64,000 nucleotides of DNA from Bacteroidaceae bacterium (lineage in GTDB: Bacteria; Bacteroidota; Bacteroidia; Bacteroidales; Barnesiellaceae_A). Within the stretch, counting starts at the first letter, position 1; each line of letters starts with the position of its first letter. The position numbers were made by a program, and so were the translations under genes. Below the pieces are notes generated by a model, which was not told where the DNA came from, ran no database searches, and saw only the letters and a program-made list of their open reading frames with translations. This document shows positions 1 to 9,249 of this stretch, piece by piece. The stretch covers positions 1 to 64,000 of the forward strand of contig JAFZFQ010000021.1 in NCBI GenBank assembly GCA_017555825.1, in the 5' to 3' direction.

Positions 1-858
1 ATCCGACTCAACACGCTCAACATGTTGCTCTTCTTTGGTAGCAAAAACTTCGCTCGTTACAAAACGATTGAGCTTGTTGTCAATAGCCATTACCATTGCC
101 ATGTATTCTGTAGCGGGCTTCAATCCTTTGTGCTCCACCGACTCAGCAGCCTCCTTACGAAGACCCACGTTCATAGCATAGTATGACATGAAAGCATTGT
201 CGTCTTCAAGACCGGCTAACATAGCCTCGGCCTTATCACGCTCGTCGAAATAGTACCAATACTCAGTAACACCACTTGAGGGTTGTACATCTACAACCAT
301 TGAATAAACATCGGCAGTAGCAGAGAGTTGTACACTTTCTGCCGATTCTTGCACAGCAAGAGTAGTAAAATCGCAAGTATATATCTCATTGTTTGATGTA
401 GCATCCCAATAGAATGCATAGATACAGAAGTCATACTCGGGACGATAACCGTCGGCGCTGACAAAGTCGAGCAAATCACCCTTTACGAGCATTTGAGCAA
501 GCTCTTCTTCTACAGTTGTACCATAAAAGCCGGCAGCTTTTTCGGCAGCCGCGTTTTTTTCCTTCTTAATAGTATTGATATCGACTTGCGAGATGCGAGC
601 TTTAGAAGTGATATTGAAATAGTACATCTTATTCTTATCAGAGGGAATAATATCAAATGCGACACTGTATGCCGAAAGTTTATCTTCCTTTACATCTATA
701 ATAAATAAAGGCTCGTCTTTTACTGCCGGAACTGTATCGGCAGGATTTTCTACAACAGGATCATTATTTACAGGCGGTTCGTCACCCTTAGGAGTTTCGC
801 AAGCAACTAATGTCATCAACGCCACAAGTGTACCGAGTGTCAAGAGAATTTTCTTCAT
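1..858 (-). CDS. Putative secreted lipoprotein, 3' end cut by window edge
   Basis: The reading frame is open from an ATG at 858 to the first base of the window, giving 286 residues with no stop, so the C-terminus lies outside. The N-terminus (MKKILLTLGTLVALMTLVAC) is a typical lipoprotein signal with the lipobox cysteine at residue 20. It is followed by a short acidic, proline-rich linker and then beta-rich sequence in which two similar modules seem to follow one another, resembling the fibronectin-III-like repeats found in many Bacteroidales surface lipoproteins. A -7 element (TACATTTG) lies at 900-907 on the minus strand. The first gene on the plus strand is divergent. I do not recognise a specific function; an envelope or surface-exposed lipoprotein is the safe reading. 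Confidence 0.75.
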   Translation of the reverse strand, partial: MKKILLTLGTLVALMTLVACETPKGDEPPVNNDPVVENPADTVPAVKDEPLFIIDVKEDKLSAYSVAFDIIPSDKNKMYYFNITSKARISQVDINTIKKEKNAAAEKAAGFYGTTVEEELAQMLVKGDLLDFVSADGYRPEYDFCIYAFYWDATSNNEIYTCDFTTLAVQESAESVQLSATADVYSMVVDVQPSSGVTEYWYYFDERDKAEAMLAGLEDDNAFMSYYAMNVGLRKEAAESVEHKGLKPATEYMAMVMAIDNKLNRFVTSEVFATKEEQHVERVESD

Positions 859-899
859 GTTTATATTGGTATTAAAAGGTTTTCGGGTTTGTTCGTATG

Positions 900-907
900 C
901 AAATGTA
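900..907 (-). promoter_or_regulatory. Bacteroidota -7 element upstream of the lipoprotein gene
   Basis: Read on the minus strand this is TACATTTG, matching TAnnTTTG, 42 bases before the lipoprotein start codon at 858. I see no good -33 TTG at the expected distance, so the assignment rests on the -7 element alone. Confidence 0.4.
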
Positions 908-974
908 GAAATCAAAATTGACGAGTGGATAAAAAATATCATTATTTTAGCATAACATTTCAAAAAATTATACT

Positions 975-982
975 TACATTTG
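975..982 (+). promoter_or_regulatory. Bacteroidota -7 element upstream of the TPR regulator
   Basis: TACATTTG matches TAnnTTTG and lies 30 bases before the ATG at 1013. No clear -33 element is visible. Confidence 0.4.
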
Positions 983-1012
983 TATAACATTTTATGCTAA
1001 CAATCTTATTAT

Positions 1013-2758
1013 ATGCGCATTACATATTACTACATTTTTTCCGGCATTCGATTGGCACTTTTTATACTTTTTGTAGCAATATCGTCTACAATTTTTATCG
1101 CCCACAGTCAACAGTTTTCTTCAAAAACGATGGCCGGCAACATGGAAAAATTCTTACAATACCGCACAACCGACCGCGACACAGCACTACACTATGCCCA
1201 AATTATACTTGCCGACCTCGACAGCACTGTTATAGGTGAAAATGTTGCCATGCTATATGATTTTATGGCACAATACAACGAGACCATCCTACACCACTAT
1301 ACCCAGTCGTTGCAATACCGACTACGATCGGAGTCGATATACACAGCCATGAATGACACCGCATGCATCACCCGCACGCACGCACTATTAGGTCGTATAT
1401 ACTTGCGCAACAGCGACTATCACAACGCATTCAGCTACAGCATAAAGGCTCTTGAAGGAGGTCGTCTGATTGGCGACTCGACCACTGTACGCGAGGCATA
1501 CTTGACAATGGAGCAGGTCAACTTTTTCTACAACAACAACGACCAGCTTGCCATGAAATACAACAACCTCGTAGCCGAGAGCTACAACAACCTTGAGGAA
1601 GCACATCAAACAGTACGTGCATTGAACAACCGATTTAACTACGGTCTCACCCCCGACGACACACACGATATACTCACCCGATGCGAAGAGATATGCGCCG
1701 AGTATGGATTTAACGACCTATTGCTCAACGTATATCTCAACGTTGCCATGCAAGAGTTTGTATTCGGCAACACCGATAAGACAGCATACTACCTTGACAA
1801 AGCCAAGGCTCTCATTACCAACTTCAAAGAGGAGGGTTACTACTACTCGGCATTGGGATTTTACCACCTCAACATGGGCAACAGCACGCAAGCCATCAGT
1901 GCACTGAAACGCTCTATCGAGCTACTCAACCAAGGCGACTTCGACACCAAAAACGTACACTCATACTTCCTGCTGCAAGACATATATTACAATCAAGGAC
2001 GCTTCCGCGAGGCATACAACGCACTTATGGCCTTTGCCGAGACCTACACACGCCAACACAACAAGCAGGGAGTTGTAGAGCTGTCGAAACTCATCACCAA
2101 CTTAGAGATAGAGCGCAACGAGCAAGAACACCTACACAAAGAAGAAGACTATCAACGACAACAAGAGTATAACCGACTCATTACTACACTATACATAGCA
2201 TCTATCATTGTCATTCTGATTGTTGTTTTCTTGATACTATCGCGCAACCGTCTCGAACGCAAAAACCGTGAGTTGCAACGCACACAAACCGAACAAGAGC
2301 TCAACCACAAAAACGAAATTATCAAGATACAAAAACTACAACAATATCAAGAACAAAACAATATAGACGAACTGACCGAAGAGCTAAGCAATATTGCCAA
2401 TCTGGGTAACAACCGCGAAATGCAAACTCAGCTACGTCGCATCATTCTCCAATTGCAAAACAACACCAAGACCGGTAATGGATGGGCCGAAGTGGAAATG
2501 ACCCTTGCGGGAGGCAACAACGTTTTCTATGAAAATCTACTACGCGACTTCCCCAATCTCACCAAGAACGAGCGCAAACTATGCCTCTTTATCCACATGA
2601 AGATGTCGACCAAAGAAATTTCGGATATTACACATCAAAGCCTCGGTAGCATCAATGTGGCTCGCTCACGCCTACGCCAGAAGTTAGGCCTCACAGGCGA
2701 CGACACTTCTTTGATAGCATTCCTCGACAAATACAATACACAGCCGGCAGCCAAGTAA
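1013..2758 (+). CDS. TPR-repeat sensor-type transcriptional regulator with C-terminal HTH
   Basis: A 581-residue protein. An N-terminal hydrophobic segment (about residues 8-27) probably acts as a signal or anchor; residues about 60-370 are helical and tetratricopeptide-like; a second hydrophobic segment lies near 390-412; then a long charged coiled coil leads to a C-terminal helix-turn-helix of the LuxR/GerE type (about 516-575, containing NERKLCLFIHMKMSTKEIS). This TPR-TM-coiled-coil-HTH layout is a known Bacteroidota regulator type that appears to sense in the periplasm and bind DNA from the membrane. No receiver or kinase domain is present. It is convergent with umuC with only 3 bases between the stops. 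Target genes are unknown; nothing nearby points to them. Confidence 0.8.
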   Translation: MRITYYYIFSGIRLALFILFVAISSTIFIAHSQQFSSKTMAGNMEKFLQYRTTDRDTALHYAQIILADLDSTVIGENVAMLYDFMAQYNETILHHYTQSLQYRLRSESIYTAMNDTACITRTHALLGRIYLRNSDYHNAFSYSIKALEGGRLIGDSTTVREAYLTMEQVNFFYNNNDQLAMKYNNLVAESYNNLEEAHQTVRALNNRFNYGLTPDDTHDILTRCEEICAEYGFNDLLLNVYLNVAMQEFVFGNTDKTAYYLDKAKALITNFKEEGYYYSALGFYHLNMGNSTQAISALKRSIELLNQGDFDTKNVHSYFLLQDIYYNQGRFREAYNALMAFAETYTRQHNKQGVVELSKLITNLEIERNEQEHLHKEEDYQRQQEYNRLITTLYIASIIVILIVVFLILSRNRLERKNRELQRTQTEQELNHKNEIIKIQKLQQYQEQNNIDELTEELSNIANLGNNREMQTQLRRIILQLQNNTKTGNGWAEVEMTLAGGNNVFYENLLRDFPNLTKNERKLCLFIHMKMSTKEISDITHQSLGSINVARSRLRQKLGLTGDDTSLIAFLDKYNTQPAAK

Positions 2759-2761
2759 GCC

Positions 2762-4030
2762 TCATTTTTCCTTGGCCTTGACAACCAAAATGTCGCGAAA
2801 CGATGTAGTGTAACAAGGCGACAGATGATCGTGGCGAGCTTGCCACGTTTTGTGCCCGCCCTCGGCCCCCAGGCGCAACACTTTGCTTCCTACCTGCTTG
2901 TTGACACTATCCATCACCTGCATGAGACGGTGATGTTTCTCGCGGTCGACCGTATCAAACAAGCTCAACTGCACATGGCCACGCGGAACAATGTGTCCCA
3001 ATATCACTCCGGCCTTTTTATACGCCTCGCCTCGGCGATAGGCTCCGGCAAGAGCCTTGCGAGCATATTGCAATAGCTCTATGGTGCTATCCGACGCCAC
3101 AGGCAAGGTATATTGCAATGCTCCCACATAACGACCGGGTCCACAGCCACGCCCTTTGACAAATACCATAATAGAGCCCGCAGCCGAGCCCTCTCGACGC
3201 AATCGTTCGGCTGCCGTAGAGGTAAAATTGGCTACCGCCTCATACACATCGTCAAATGCTGTGACCGCTTGTCCAAATGTGCGCGACACGGTAATCGACT
3301 GGCGTGCCGCGGGCGACTCATCGACATCATAACACACCTCTCCTCGCAGCTCACGCCACGTGCGCTCGCCTTCTATCGTATACATTCTACGCACCTGTTC
3401 TCGTGGCAAGCGGGTAAAATCCCATGCCGACAACACACCTTGCTCGATGAGCCGAGGAGCCAATCGTCTACCCACACCCCACACATCGCCAATAGGACAC
3501 TCCATCAACGCAATAGCATGCTGATCGGGAGTAACCAGATGACATACACCATCGTAGCGGGCTATTTTCTTGGCGCGATGCGAGGCTATCTTGGCCAGCG
3601 TCTTGGTACAGGCAATACCTATACTCACCGGTATACCCACACTGCGCATGACAGCTTGCGACATAGACCGAGCATAGGCCTCGACACCATAAGGCATGTG
3701 TATACCATCGAGCGAAAGAAAGGCCTCATCAATACTATACACCTCCAACTCGGGCGAGAACTGCGACAGTACCGACATGACACGCCGCGATATATCGCCA
3801 TAGAGTATATGATTGGAAGAGAAAATCGTTACATGCTCGCGCTCAAACAGTTCGCGCAGCTCAAATGCCGGCTGCCCCATACCTATGCCCAAAGCCTTTG
3901 CCTCATTGCTACGTGCTATCACACAGCCGTCGTTGCCACTCAGCACAACAACAGGCTTGCCATTGAGCGCCGGATTGAACAATCGCTCACACGAGGCAAA
4001 GAAGTTATTACAATCGACAAGGGCATACAT
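2762..4030 (-). CDS. umuC: DNA polymerase V catalytic subunit UmuC (Y family)
   Basis: At 422 residues this equals the usual UmuC length. It is an error-prone translesion polymerase that works with processed UmuD in the SOS response. The Y-family catalytic aspartate lies in the N-terminal ALVDCNNFFASCERLF motif and the second acidic pair in YSIDEAFLSLDG (about residue 100). The finger, thumb and little-finger regions follow, with the C-terminal extension typical of UmuC rather than DinB. The ATG at 4030 sits 10 bases after the umuD stop, so the two genes form one transcript. The frame is intact with no missing catalytic residue. Confidence 0.95.
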   Translation of the reverse strand: MYALVDCNNFFASCERLFNPALNGKPVVVLSGNDGCVIARSNEAKALGIGMGQPAFELRELFEREHVTIFSSNHILYGDISRRVMSVLSQFSPELEVYSIDEAFLSLDGIHMPYGVEAYARSMSQAVMRSVGIPVSIGIACTKTLAKIASHRAKKIARYDGVCHLVTPDQHAIALMECPIGDVWGVGRRLAPRLIEQGVLSAWDFTRLPREQVRRMYTIEGERTWRELRGEVCYDVDESPAARQSITVSRTFGQAVTAFDDVYEAVANFTSTAAERLRREGSAAGSIMVFVKGRGCGPGRYVGALQYTLPVASDSTIELLQYARKALAGAYRRGEAYKKAGVILGHIVPRGHVQLSLFDTVDREKHHRLMQVMDSVNKQVGSKVLRLGAEGGHKTWQARHDHLSPCYTTSFRDILVVKAKEK

Positions 4031-4040
4031 GGCAGTAATA

Positions 4041-4469
4041 CTACATACTTTTTACGACATACGACACAATACCCCACACTTGAAAGTTGCTACTTTCGGT
4101 AACATGCAAGGCCGGATATTGTGGATTGGCCGGCACAAGCCAAATGCCATCGGGGCGTATAGAAATGCGCTTGAGTGTAAACTCGCCATCGACAAAACAC
4201 ACGGCAATGCTACCCTCACGAGGTGTCAATGCCTTGTCTATAATGAGCAAGTCGCCATCGTCTATACCACAATCACGCATAGAGTCGCCCGCCACACGGG
4301 CACAAAAAGTCGATGCCGGATGACGAATCAACTCGCGATTGAGGTCTATACCCTCATCGACATGGTCTTGCGCCGGAGAGGGAAATCCCGCGGGGACCGA
4401 TTCACTCAGAGTCGATATCGAGAAAGCCTCTACCGGGCTGATGGGTTTTATATCTTTTACTTCCTTCAT
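4041..4469 (-). CDS. umuD: UmuD-type S24 autoprotease, SOS mutagenesis subunit
   Basis: A 142-residue LexA/UmuD-fold protein. RecA filaments stimulate its self-cleavage to UmuD', which activates UmuC. The cleavage site aligns as Ala27-Gly28 (PAGFPSPAQD, against Cys24-Gly25 in E. coli); the nucleophile is Ser63 in GDSM and the general base Lys100 in FTLKRI, both shifted by exactly three residues from E. coli. No DNA-binding domain is present, which separates it from LexA. It is the first gene of the umuDC pair. The 290-base upstream region is shared with the divergent response regulator and contains a -7 element at 4549-4556. Confidence 0.93.
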   Translation of the reverse strand: MKEVKDIKPISPVEAFSISTLSESVPAGFPSPAQDHVDEGIDLNRELIRHPASTFCARVAGDSMRDCGIDDGDLLIIDKALTPREGSIAVCFVDGEFTLKRISIRPDGIWLVPANPQYPALHVTESSNFQVWGIVSYVVKSM

Positions 4470-4548
4470 AATATATACTATTTACTAACGACCCAGAAAA
4501 GAAAAACTACGCTTGCATAGTTCGTTCCGAGTCGTATTCTATCTTTTA

Positions 4549-4556
4549 CAAAGATA
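4549..4556 (-). promoter_or_regulatory. -7 element of the umuDC promoter
   Basis: On the minus strand the sequence reads TATCTTTG (TAnnTTTG) 80 bases before the umuD ATG. A -33 TTG is not evident. I could not identify a convincing LexA box by eye, since the Bacteroidota SOS operator is poorly defined. Confidence 0.45.
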
Positions 4557-4758
4557 CAATCTCAGGTCGAAAACACCCACCTATAAGAGACAAAAAAATT
4601 GTCACAAAATACCAAGGAAGCTCTACTACACGACCATTATATTGCAACATACAGAGCCTCACACAGTAACAGAACAATATTCCTGTAATTTTCTTTTCGT
4701 TTGCAATGGAAATGTAATATATATTGTGCATTTTTGCAGTAGAAAAAAAGACATTAAC

Positions 4759-5445
4759 ATGAATCCATATCGAATATTAGTAACCGACGACGAGGAAGAT
4801 TTGTGCGAGATATTGAAATTTAATCTCGAAACCGAGGGCTACATCGTAGACACCGCCCACTCGGCCGAAGAGGCTCTTGCACTCAATCTCGAACTCTATG
4901 ACCTCATCTTGCTCGATGTAATGATGGGCGAAATAAGCGGTTTTACAATGGCATCTATCATACGCAAGAGCGACAATCTCAAGCATATACCTATAATATT
5001 CATCACAGCCCGCGATAGCGAGAACGACATGCTCACCGGATTTAACATCGGCGGTGACGACTATATATCGAAACCCTTCTCCATCCGCGAGGTTCAAGCC
5101 CGCATCAAGGCATTGTTGCGTCGCACCACACCTACTACCGACAAGCAACCCAAAGACGAGATACAATACGAAACACTGCGCCTCGACTTGCGTAGCAAGA
5201 AGTGCTACATAGGCAACGAGGAGAAAGCTCTCACCAAGCGGGAGTTTGAGATATTGCGTCTGCTACTTGAACACCGCAACCAAGTATTCTCTCGCGAAGA
5301 GATACTCACACAAGTGTGGAACGACGAGTCCTATGTACTCGACCGCACAATAGATGTCAACATCACCCGCCTACGCAAGAAGATTACTCCCTACGATAGC
5401 TGTATAGTCACTCGCTTGGGATACGGATATTGCTTCGAGGCCTAA
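4759..5445 (+). CDS. OmpR/PhoB-family response regulator
   Basis: A 228-residue two-component response regulator. The receiver domain (about 5-120) has the acidic pocket Asp10/Asp11, phosphoacceptor Asp53 in ILLDVMMGE, the Thr83 switch and Lys105 in SKPFS. A winged-helix DNA-binding domain follows (about 135-228; TKREFEILRLLLEHRNQVFS then the RTIDVNITRLRKKI recognition region). I chose the ATG at 4759 because the receiver fold starts directly there; an upstream extension to 4513 is open but has no domain and runs through the promoter region. The histidine kinase follows 14 bases later and is its obvious partner. The stimulus is unknown. Confidence 0.92.
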   Translation: MNPYRILVTDDEEDLCEILKFNLETEGYIVDTAHSAEEALALNLELYDLILLDVMMGEISGFTMASIIRKSDNLKHIPIIFITARDSENDMLTGFNIGGDDYISKPFSIREVQARIKALLRRTTPTTDKQPKDEIQYETLRLDLRSKKCYIGNEEKALTKREFEILRLLLEHRNQVFSREEILTQVWNDESYVLDRTIDVNITRLRKKITPYDSCIVTRLGYGYCFEA

Positions 5446-5459
5446 CACTCAACAGGTAT

Positions 5460-7238
5460 ATGACACGAAAGAAAATCTACATACCGTTTCACAAGGGGCT
5501 CTTTCTCTCGATAAGTGGCTTCTTCACCATTTTCGTGGTCATAACCATGTCTTTGCAATACTACCAAGAGAAAAGCATTCGTCAGAGCAACCTATACAAT
5601 CTCTTGCAAGAGTATAACCACCACGTAGCCAACACCCTCGACGAGTATCTCGACAACGACTCTACCAACACACTTTTTAGCGAGACCGAAAAGCTGCACA
5701 AAAAATACCCCTACCGTCTCACCATTATCGACATAACGAGCGGCAAGGTAATGCTCGACAACAGCGCCGTCGATGTCATAAATCAATCGCACATAGACCG
5801 ACCCGAGATTAAGAGCGCCCTGGCAGGTAAAAAGAAATGCTACTCCATACGCTACTCCGAAACACTCTGCGACACATACTTCTACGTTGCCTACCGGTAC
5901 GATGACTATATCATTCGCTCGTCTGTACCCTACGACGAGATTGTATACAACATACTGCACGTCGACCCACTGTTTCGCTACATACTCATGCTTGTAGCAG
6001 CCTTGTTTGTCATTGCACTATTTATCTACTGTCACCTGCTGGGCAAGTCTATCTCCAACTTGGAAGAACTCGCACAGAAAGCCAAGCTCAACCTACCCCT
6101 CGAAGATACGATGTACGACGACATCAGCACGCTGGGTCGCATCACACAAAATCTGCGCGAAAACTACGACGAGGTGCGCCGAGCTCGTGCAGCGCTGGCT
6201 CTGGAAGAGGAAAAACTCCTTGCCCACATACAACTCTCGCGCGAAGGTATTGCCATCTTTACCCACGAGCGCAAGATGATTGTATCGAACAACCTCTTTA
6301 TACAGTATGCCAATCACATTACCGATCGCACTCTGAGCGACAATCTCGAAGAAGTATTTACCGAGCCCACACTACATGAAATTGTAGAACATGTCACCCA
6401 CACACCAACTCCGAGCGACGACAACACGCATACAGCTATAAAACAGATACGTATAAAGAAAAACGGAGTACTTTTTGTAGTACAAGGTATACGCTTTCAC
6501 GACAATTCTTTTGAGATTTCTATTTTCGACAATACCGAGCGCGAGCGCGAAAACCTTGTCAAAAGACAACTCACACAAAATATTGCCCATGAGCTGAAGA
6601 CACCCGTGAGTAGCATCAGAGGCTACCTTGAAACATTGCTCAACACCCCCGAGATAAGCAGCGAGAAGCAACAACAATTTCTCGAAAGGAGTTATACACA
6701 ATCGCGACGCCTATCGGACTTACTCAACGACATTTCTACACTCAACCGTCTCGACGAAAGCAAGGAACTATATGATTGTATCGAAATAAATCTATCGGAC
6801 ATCATCCGCGATGCCATAAACGACACATCGTCAGCATTAGACGAGAAGTCGATGCACATCGACGTCATAGGTATAAATGCACACATGCCACTCGTAGGCA
6901 ACCACTCGTTGCTATACTCTATCTTCCGCAACCTCATTGACAACTCGATAGCCTATGCCGGCAACAATACCCGCATCACTATCAATTGCTACCACGACGA
7001 CAACCAATACTACTACATATCGGTAGCCGATAATGGTGTAGGCGTAGACGAAATACACCTCAATCGACTTTTCGAGCGATTCTATCGCGTCGACAAGGGT
7101 CGCTCACGCAAGTTGGGAGGCACAGGCCTTGGACTTGCCGTTGTCAAGAACGCTGTGATCTTCCATGGAGGAGAAATTATGGTCAAGAATGCCCAAGGCG
7201 GTGGCTTGGACATTCTCTTCACCCTGCGCAAGACATAA
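5460..7238 (+). CDS. PhoR-like membrane sensor histidine kinase
   Basis: A 592-residue kinase. Transmembrane helices near residues 13-35 and 170-192 flank a periplasmic sensor domain of about 135 residues. A HAMP-like linker and a PAS-like segment (about 265-355) precede the HisKA domain, with phosphoacceptor His377 in NIAHELKTPVSS. The HATPase domain shows the N box (RNLIDNSIAYAG), the DNGVGV G1 box, the FERFYRVDKGRS F box and the GGTGLGLAVVKN G2 box, so it should be catalytically active. The ATG at 5460 is preferred over an upstream in-frame start inside the response-regulator gene. It is cotranscribed with the regulator at 4759. Confidence 0.92.
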   Translation: MTRKKIYIPFHKGLFLSISGFFTIFVVITMSLQYYQEKSIRQSNLYNLLQEYNHHVANTLDEYLDNDSTNTLFSETEKLHKKYPYRLTIIDITSGKVMLDNSAVDVINQSHIDRPEIKSALAGKKKCYSIRYSETLCDTYFYVAYRYDDYIIRSSVPYDEIVYNILHVDPLFRYILMLVAALFVIALFIYCHLLGKSISNLEELAQKAKLNLPLEDTMYDDISTLGRITQNLRENYDEVRRARAALALEEEKLLAHIQLSREGIAIFTHERKMIVSNNLFIQYANHITDRTLSDNLEEVFTEPTLHEIVEHVTHTPTPSDDNTHTAIKQIRIKKNGVLFVVQGIRFHDNSFEISIFDNTERERENLVKRQLTQNIAHELKTPVSSIRGYLETLLNTPEISSEKQQQFLERSYTQSRRLSDLLNDISTLNRLDESKELYDCIEINLSDIIRDAINDTSSALDEKSMHIDVIGINAHMPLVGNHSLLYSIFRNLIDNSIAYAGNNTRITINCYHDDNQYYYISVADNGVGVDEIHLNRLFERFYRVDKGRSRKLGGTGLGLAVVKNAVIFHGGEIMVKNAQGGGLDILFTLRKT

Positions 7239-7311
7239 TTGCCCAACAACCTCACTCGCATTCGCAACTCAACACCTTAGTGGTGAGAATGTAAGAAAAT
7301 TACAAATAAAT

Positions 7312-7342
7312 TTTGTTATTCACATTGCATTCACTACTTTTG
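7312..7342 (+). promoter_or_regulatory. Bacteroidota promoter of the acyl-CoA synthetase gene
   Basis: TTTG at 7312-7315 and TACTTTTG at 7335-7342 are separated by 19 bases, an excellent match to the Bacteroidota -33/-7 consensus. The predicted leader is about 105 bases, AT-rich, with no obvious structure. Confidence 0.7.
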
Positions 7343-7452
7343 TTGCAAAATTTAACAATTTCTTATCGCAACTAATAAGCAATATCTATATTAATCTGAT
7401 ATACAGATAGATACAAACCATTGCGAGTTGCGATGAATACAAAAATAAAATT

Positions 7453-9099
7453 ATGACAGAATCATTAAATCAACTACTGAAAGCGAGCATCCACAAAAGC
7501 TGGGATCACAAAGCCTTGTGTGACGGAGGTAAAGAGCCTATAAGCTACCGCGAAATGGCCGAAAAAATTGCTCGCGTACACCTTTTCCTTCAAGAAGCCG
7601 GCATCAAACCCCAAGACAAAATAGCCTTGTGCGGTCGCAACTCGGCAAGCTGGTCAATCGCATTTTTGGGTGCTATGACCTATGGTGCTGTGCCTGTGCC
7701 CATTCTCAACGACTTCAAAGCCAAAAGCATTCACAATATAGTAAACCACTCAGACGCCCGCATACTCTGGGCCGACGACACCATCCTCAACAACGTAACA
7801 CTCAGCGAGATGGGAGCCTTGGAAGTCGTAGTCCAATTGGGCGACAACAAGGTGGTGTATAGCAAAGAGGAGAAATTGGTGGAATATCTTCAAAACATAG
7901 ACCAACACTTTGCTGCCAAATATCCCAATGGATTTGGCAAAGAGGATGTTGTGTTTATAGAAGACCAACCCGAAGAGATTGCTCTCATCAACTACACATC
8001 GGGCTCAACAGGCTTCTCTAAGGGTGTAGTGCTTCCCTACCGTGCATTGTGGTCGAACGTACGCTTTGCCATCGACAATATTTCATACCTCAAAGCCGAC
8101 GATGGTATGATAAACATGTTGCCCCTCGCGCACATGTATGGCTTGGCAATCGAAATGCTCTTCCCCTTGTGCAAAGGCTGTTATGTATACTTCTTGGGCA
8201 AGACACCCTCACCCAAAATCCTTATGGCAGCATTTGCCCAAGTTCAACCCAAGCTCATCATTGCCGTACCCCTCATTCTCGAAAAGATTATCCGCTCAAA
8301 GGTACTCCCCGCATTGCAAAAGCCTCTTCTCAAGGCACTCATGCACGTACCCGGTGTAAACAACCTCATACTTAGCAAAGTACGCAAGCAACTCATTGGC
8401 GCATTTGGCGGTAAGTTGGAGATGATTGTATTGGGTGGTGCAGCCCTCAACGGCGAGATAGAAGACCTCTTGCGTCGCATGAAATTCCCCTACACTGTAG
8501 GTTATGGTATGACCGAGTGTGCTCCTCTCATCGCCTATGCACCCTGGTACGAGATACGCAAAGCATCGTGCGGTAAGATTGTAGACCGCATGGAAGCACG
8601 CATCGTTCCCTTGCAAGAGAACGATGAAGTGGGCGAATTGTGGGTACGCGGTACAAACACCATGCTTGGCTACTACAAGAACCAAGAGGCAACCGACTCA
8701 ACCTTCAAAGATGGCTGGATGAACACCGGCGACCTCTGCGTCTTCGACAAAGCTGGCTTCCTCTACATCCGTGGTCGCAACAAGAACCTCATACTCGGCC
8801 CCTCGGGTCAAAACATCTACCCCGAAGAGATTGAGGACAAGATCAACAATATGCCCTACGTTGCCGAGTCACTCGTTGTAGACCGTGACGGACAATTGGT
8901 AGCCCTCATCTATCCCGACTTTGAGAAAGGCAAGCAAGATGGTCTTGATGCCGAGGCTGTGAAACAAATCGTTACCGACAACCGTACCGAACTCAACAAG
9001 CAATTGCCCGCCTACTCGCGCATTGTCAAGATAGAGCTTCGCGATGAAGAGTTCGAGAAAACCCCCAAACGCAGCATTCGCCGTTTTATGTACAAATAA
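7453..9099 (+). CDS. AMP-forming long-chain acyl-CoA synthetase
   Basis: A 548-residue ANL-superfamily adenylating enzyme that activates a fatty acid with ATP and CoA. The P-loop-like motif INYTSGSTGFSKG lies near residue 180, followed by GYGMTECAPLIAY, the ATP-binding Asp in NTGDLCVFDKAGFLYIRGR and a C-terminal lysine region (EKTPKRSIRRF). No membrane segments are evident. It is shorter than eukaryotic or FadD-type enzymes and closer to the compact synthetases found in many Bacteroidales, which are used for fatty-acid salvage. It is monocistronic: its own promoter lies at 7312 and a strong terminator follows at 9153. Chain-length preference cannot be read from the sequence. Confidence 0.9.
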   Translation: MTESLNQLLKASIHKSWDHKALCDGGKEPISYREMAEKIARVHLFLQEAGIKPQDKIALCGRNSASWSIAFLGAMTYGAVPVPILNDFKAKSIHNIVNHSDARILWADDTILNNVTLSEMGALEVVVQLGDNKVVYSKEEKLVEYLQNIDQHFAAKYPNGFGKEDVVFIEDQPEEIALINYTSGSTGFSKGVVLPYRALWSNVRFAIDNISYLKADDGMINMLPLAHMYGLAIEMLFPLCKGCYVYFLGKTPSPKILMAAFAQVQPKLIIAVPLILEKIIRSKVLPALQKPLLKALMHVPGVNNLILSKVRKQLIGAFGGKLEMIVLGGAALNGEIEDLLRRMKFPYTVGYGMTECAPLIAYAPWYEIRKASCGKIVDRMEARIVPLQENDEVGELWVRGTNTMLGYYKNQEATDSTFKDGWMNTGDLCVFDKAGFLYIRGRNKNLILGPSGQNIYPEEIEDKINNMPYVAESLVVDRDGQLVALIYPDFEKGKQDGLDAEAVKQIVTDNRTELNKQLPAYSRIVKIELRDEEFEKTPKRSIRRFMYK

Positions 9100-9152
9100 T
9101 ATATTGTATATCAAGGGAAAACAATATCTATAAGATATATTCTTCACACAAT

Positions 9153-9194
9153 GCACCCCGAAAGTCATACAAAAAGCTTTCGGGGTGCATTTTT
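9153..9194 (+). terminator. Rho-independent terminator after the acyl-CoA synthetase
   Basis: A 12-bp perfect stem (GCACCCCGAAAG at 9153-9164 pairing with 9177-9188) with a 12-base loop is followed by ATTTTTAT. Confidence 0.88.
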
Positions 9195-9220
9195 ATAACC
9201 GAGCGAAAGGAAATTTTTAC

Positions 9221-9228
9221 TAATTTTG
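9221..9228 (+). promoter_or_regulatory. -7 element of the xpt promoter
   Basis: TAATTTTG matches TAnnTTTG and lies 22 bases before the xpt ATG. A -33 element is not apparent. The 61 bases between the preceding terminator and the start are too short for a purine riboswitch. Confidence 0.4.
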
Positions 9229-9249
9229 CGCAATTAAACTTATAGCTCA

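Noticed and set aside
3113-4102. 329-residue open frame on the plus strand opposite umuC
   Set aside because: It is antisense to a full-length, motif-complete umuC; its composition (many Cys, His and Arg) reflects the reverse of coding sequence.
7270-7290. Short hairpin-like sequence CACC-TTAG-TGGTG downstream of the histidine kinase
   Set aside because: Stem is bulged, and no T-run follows, so I do not call a terminator.
9189-9249. Possible purine riboswitch before xpt
   Set aside because: Only about 60 bases lie between the upstream terminator and the ATG and no three-way-junction pairing is visible.
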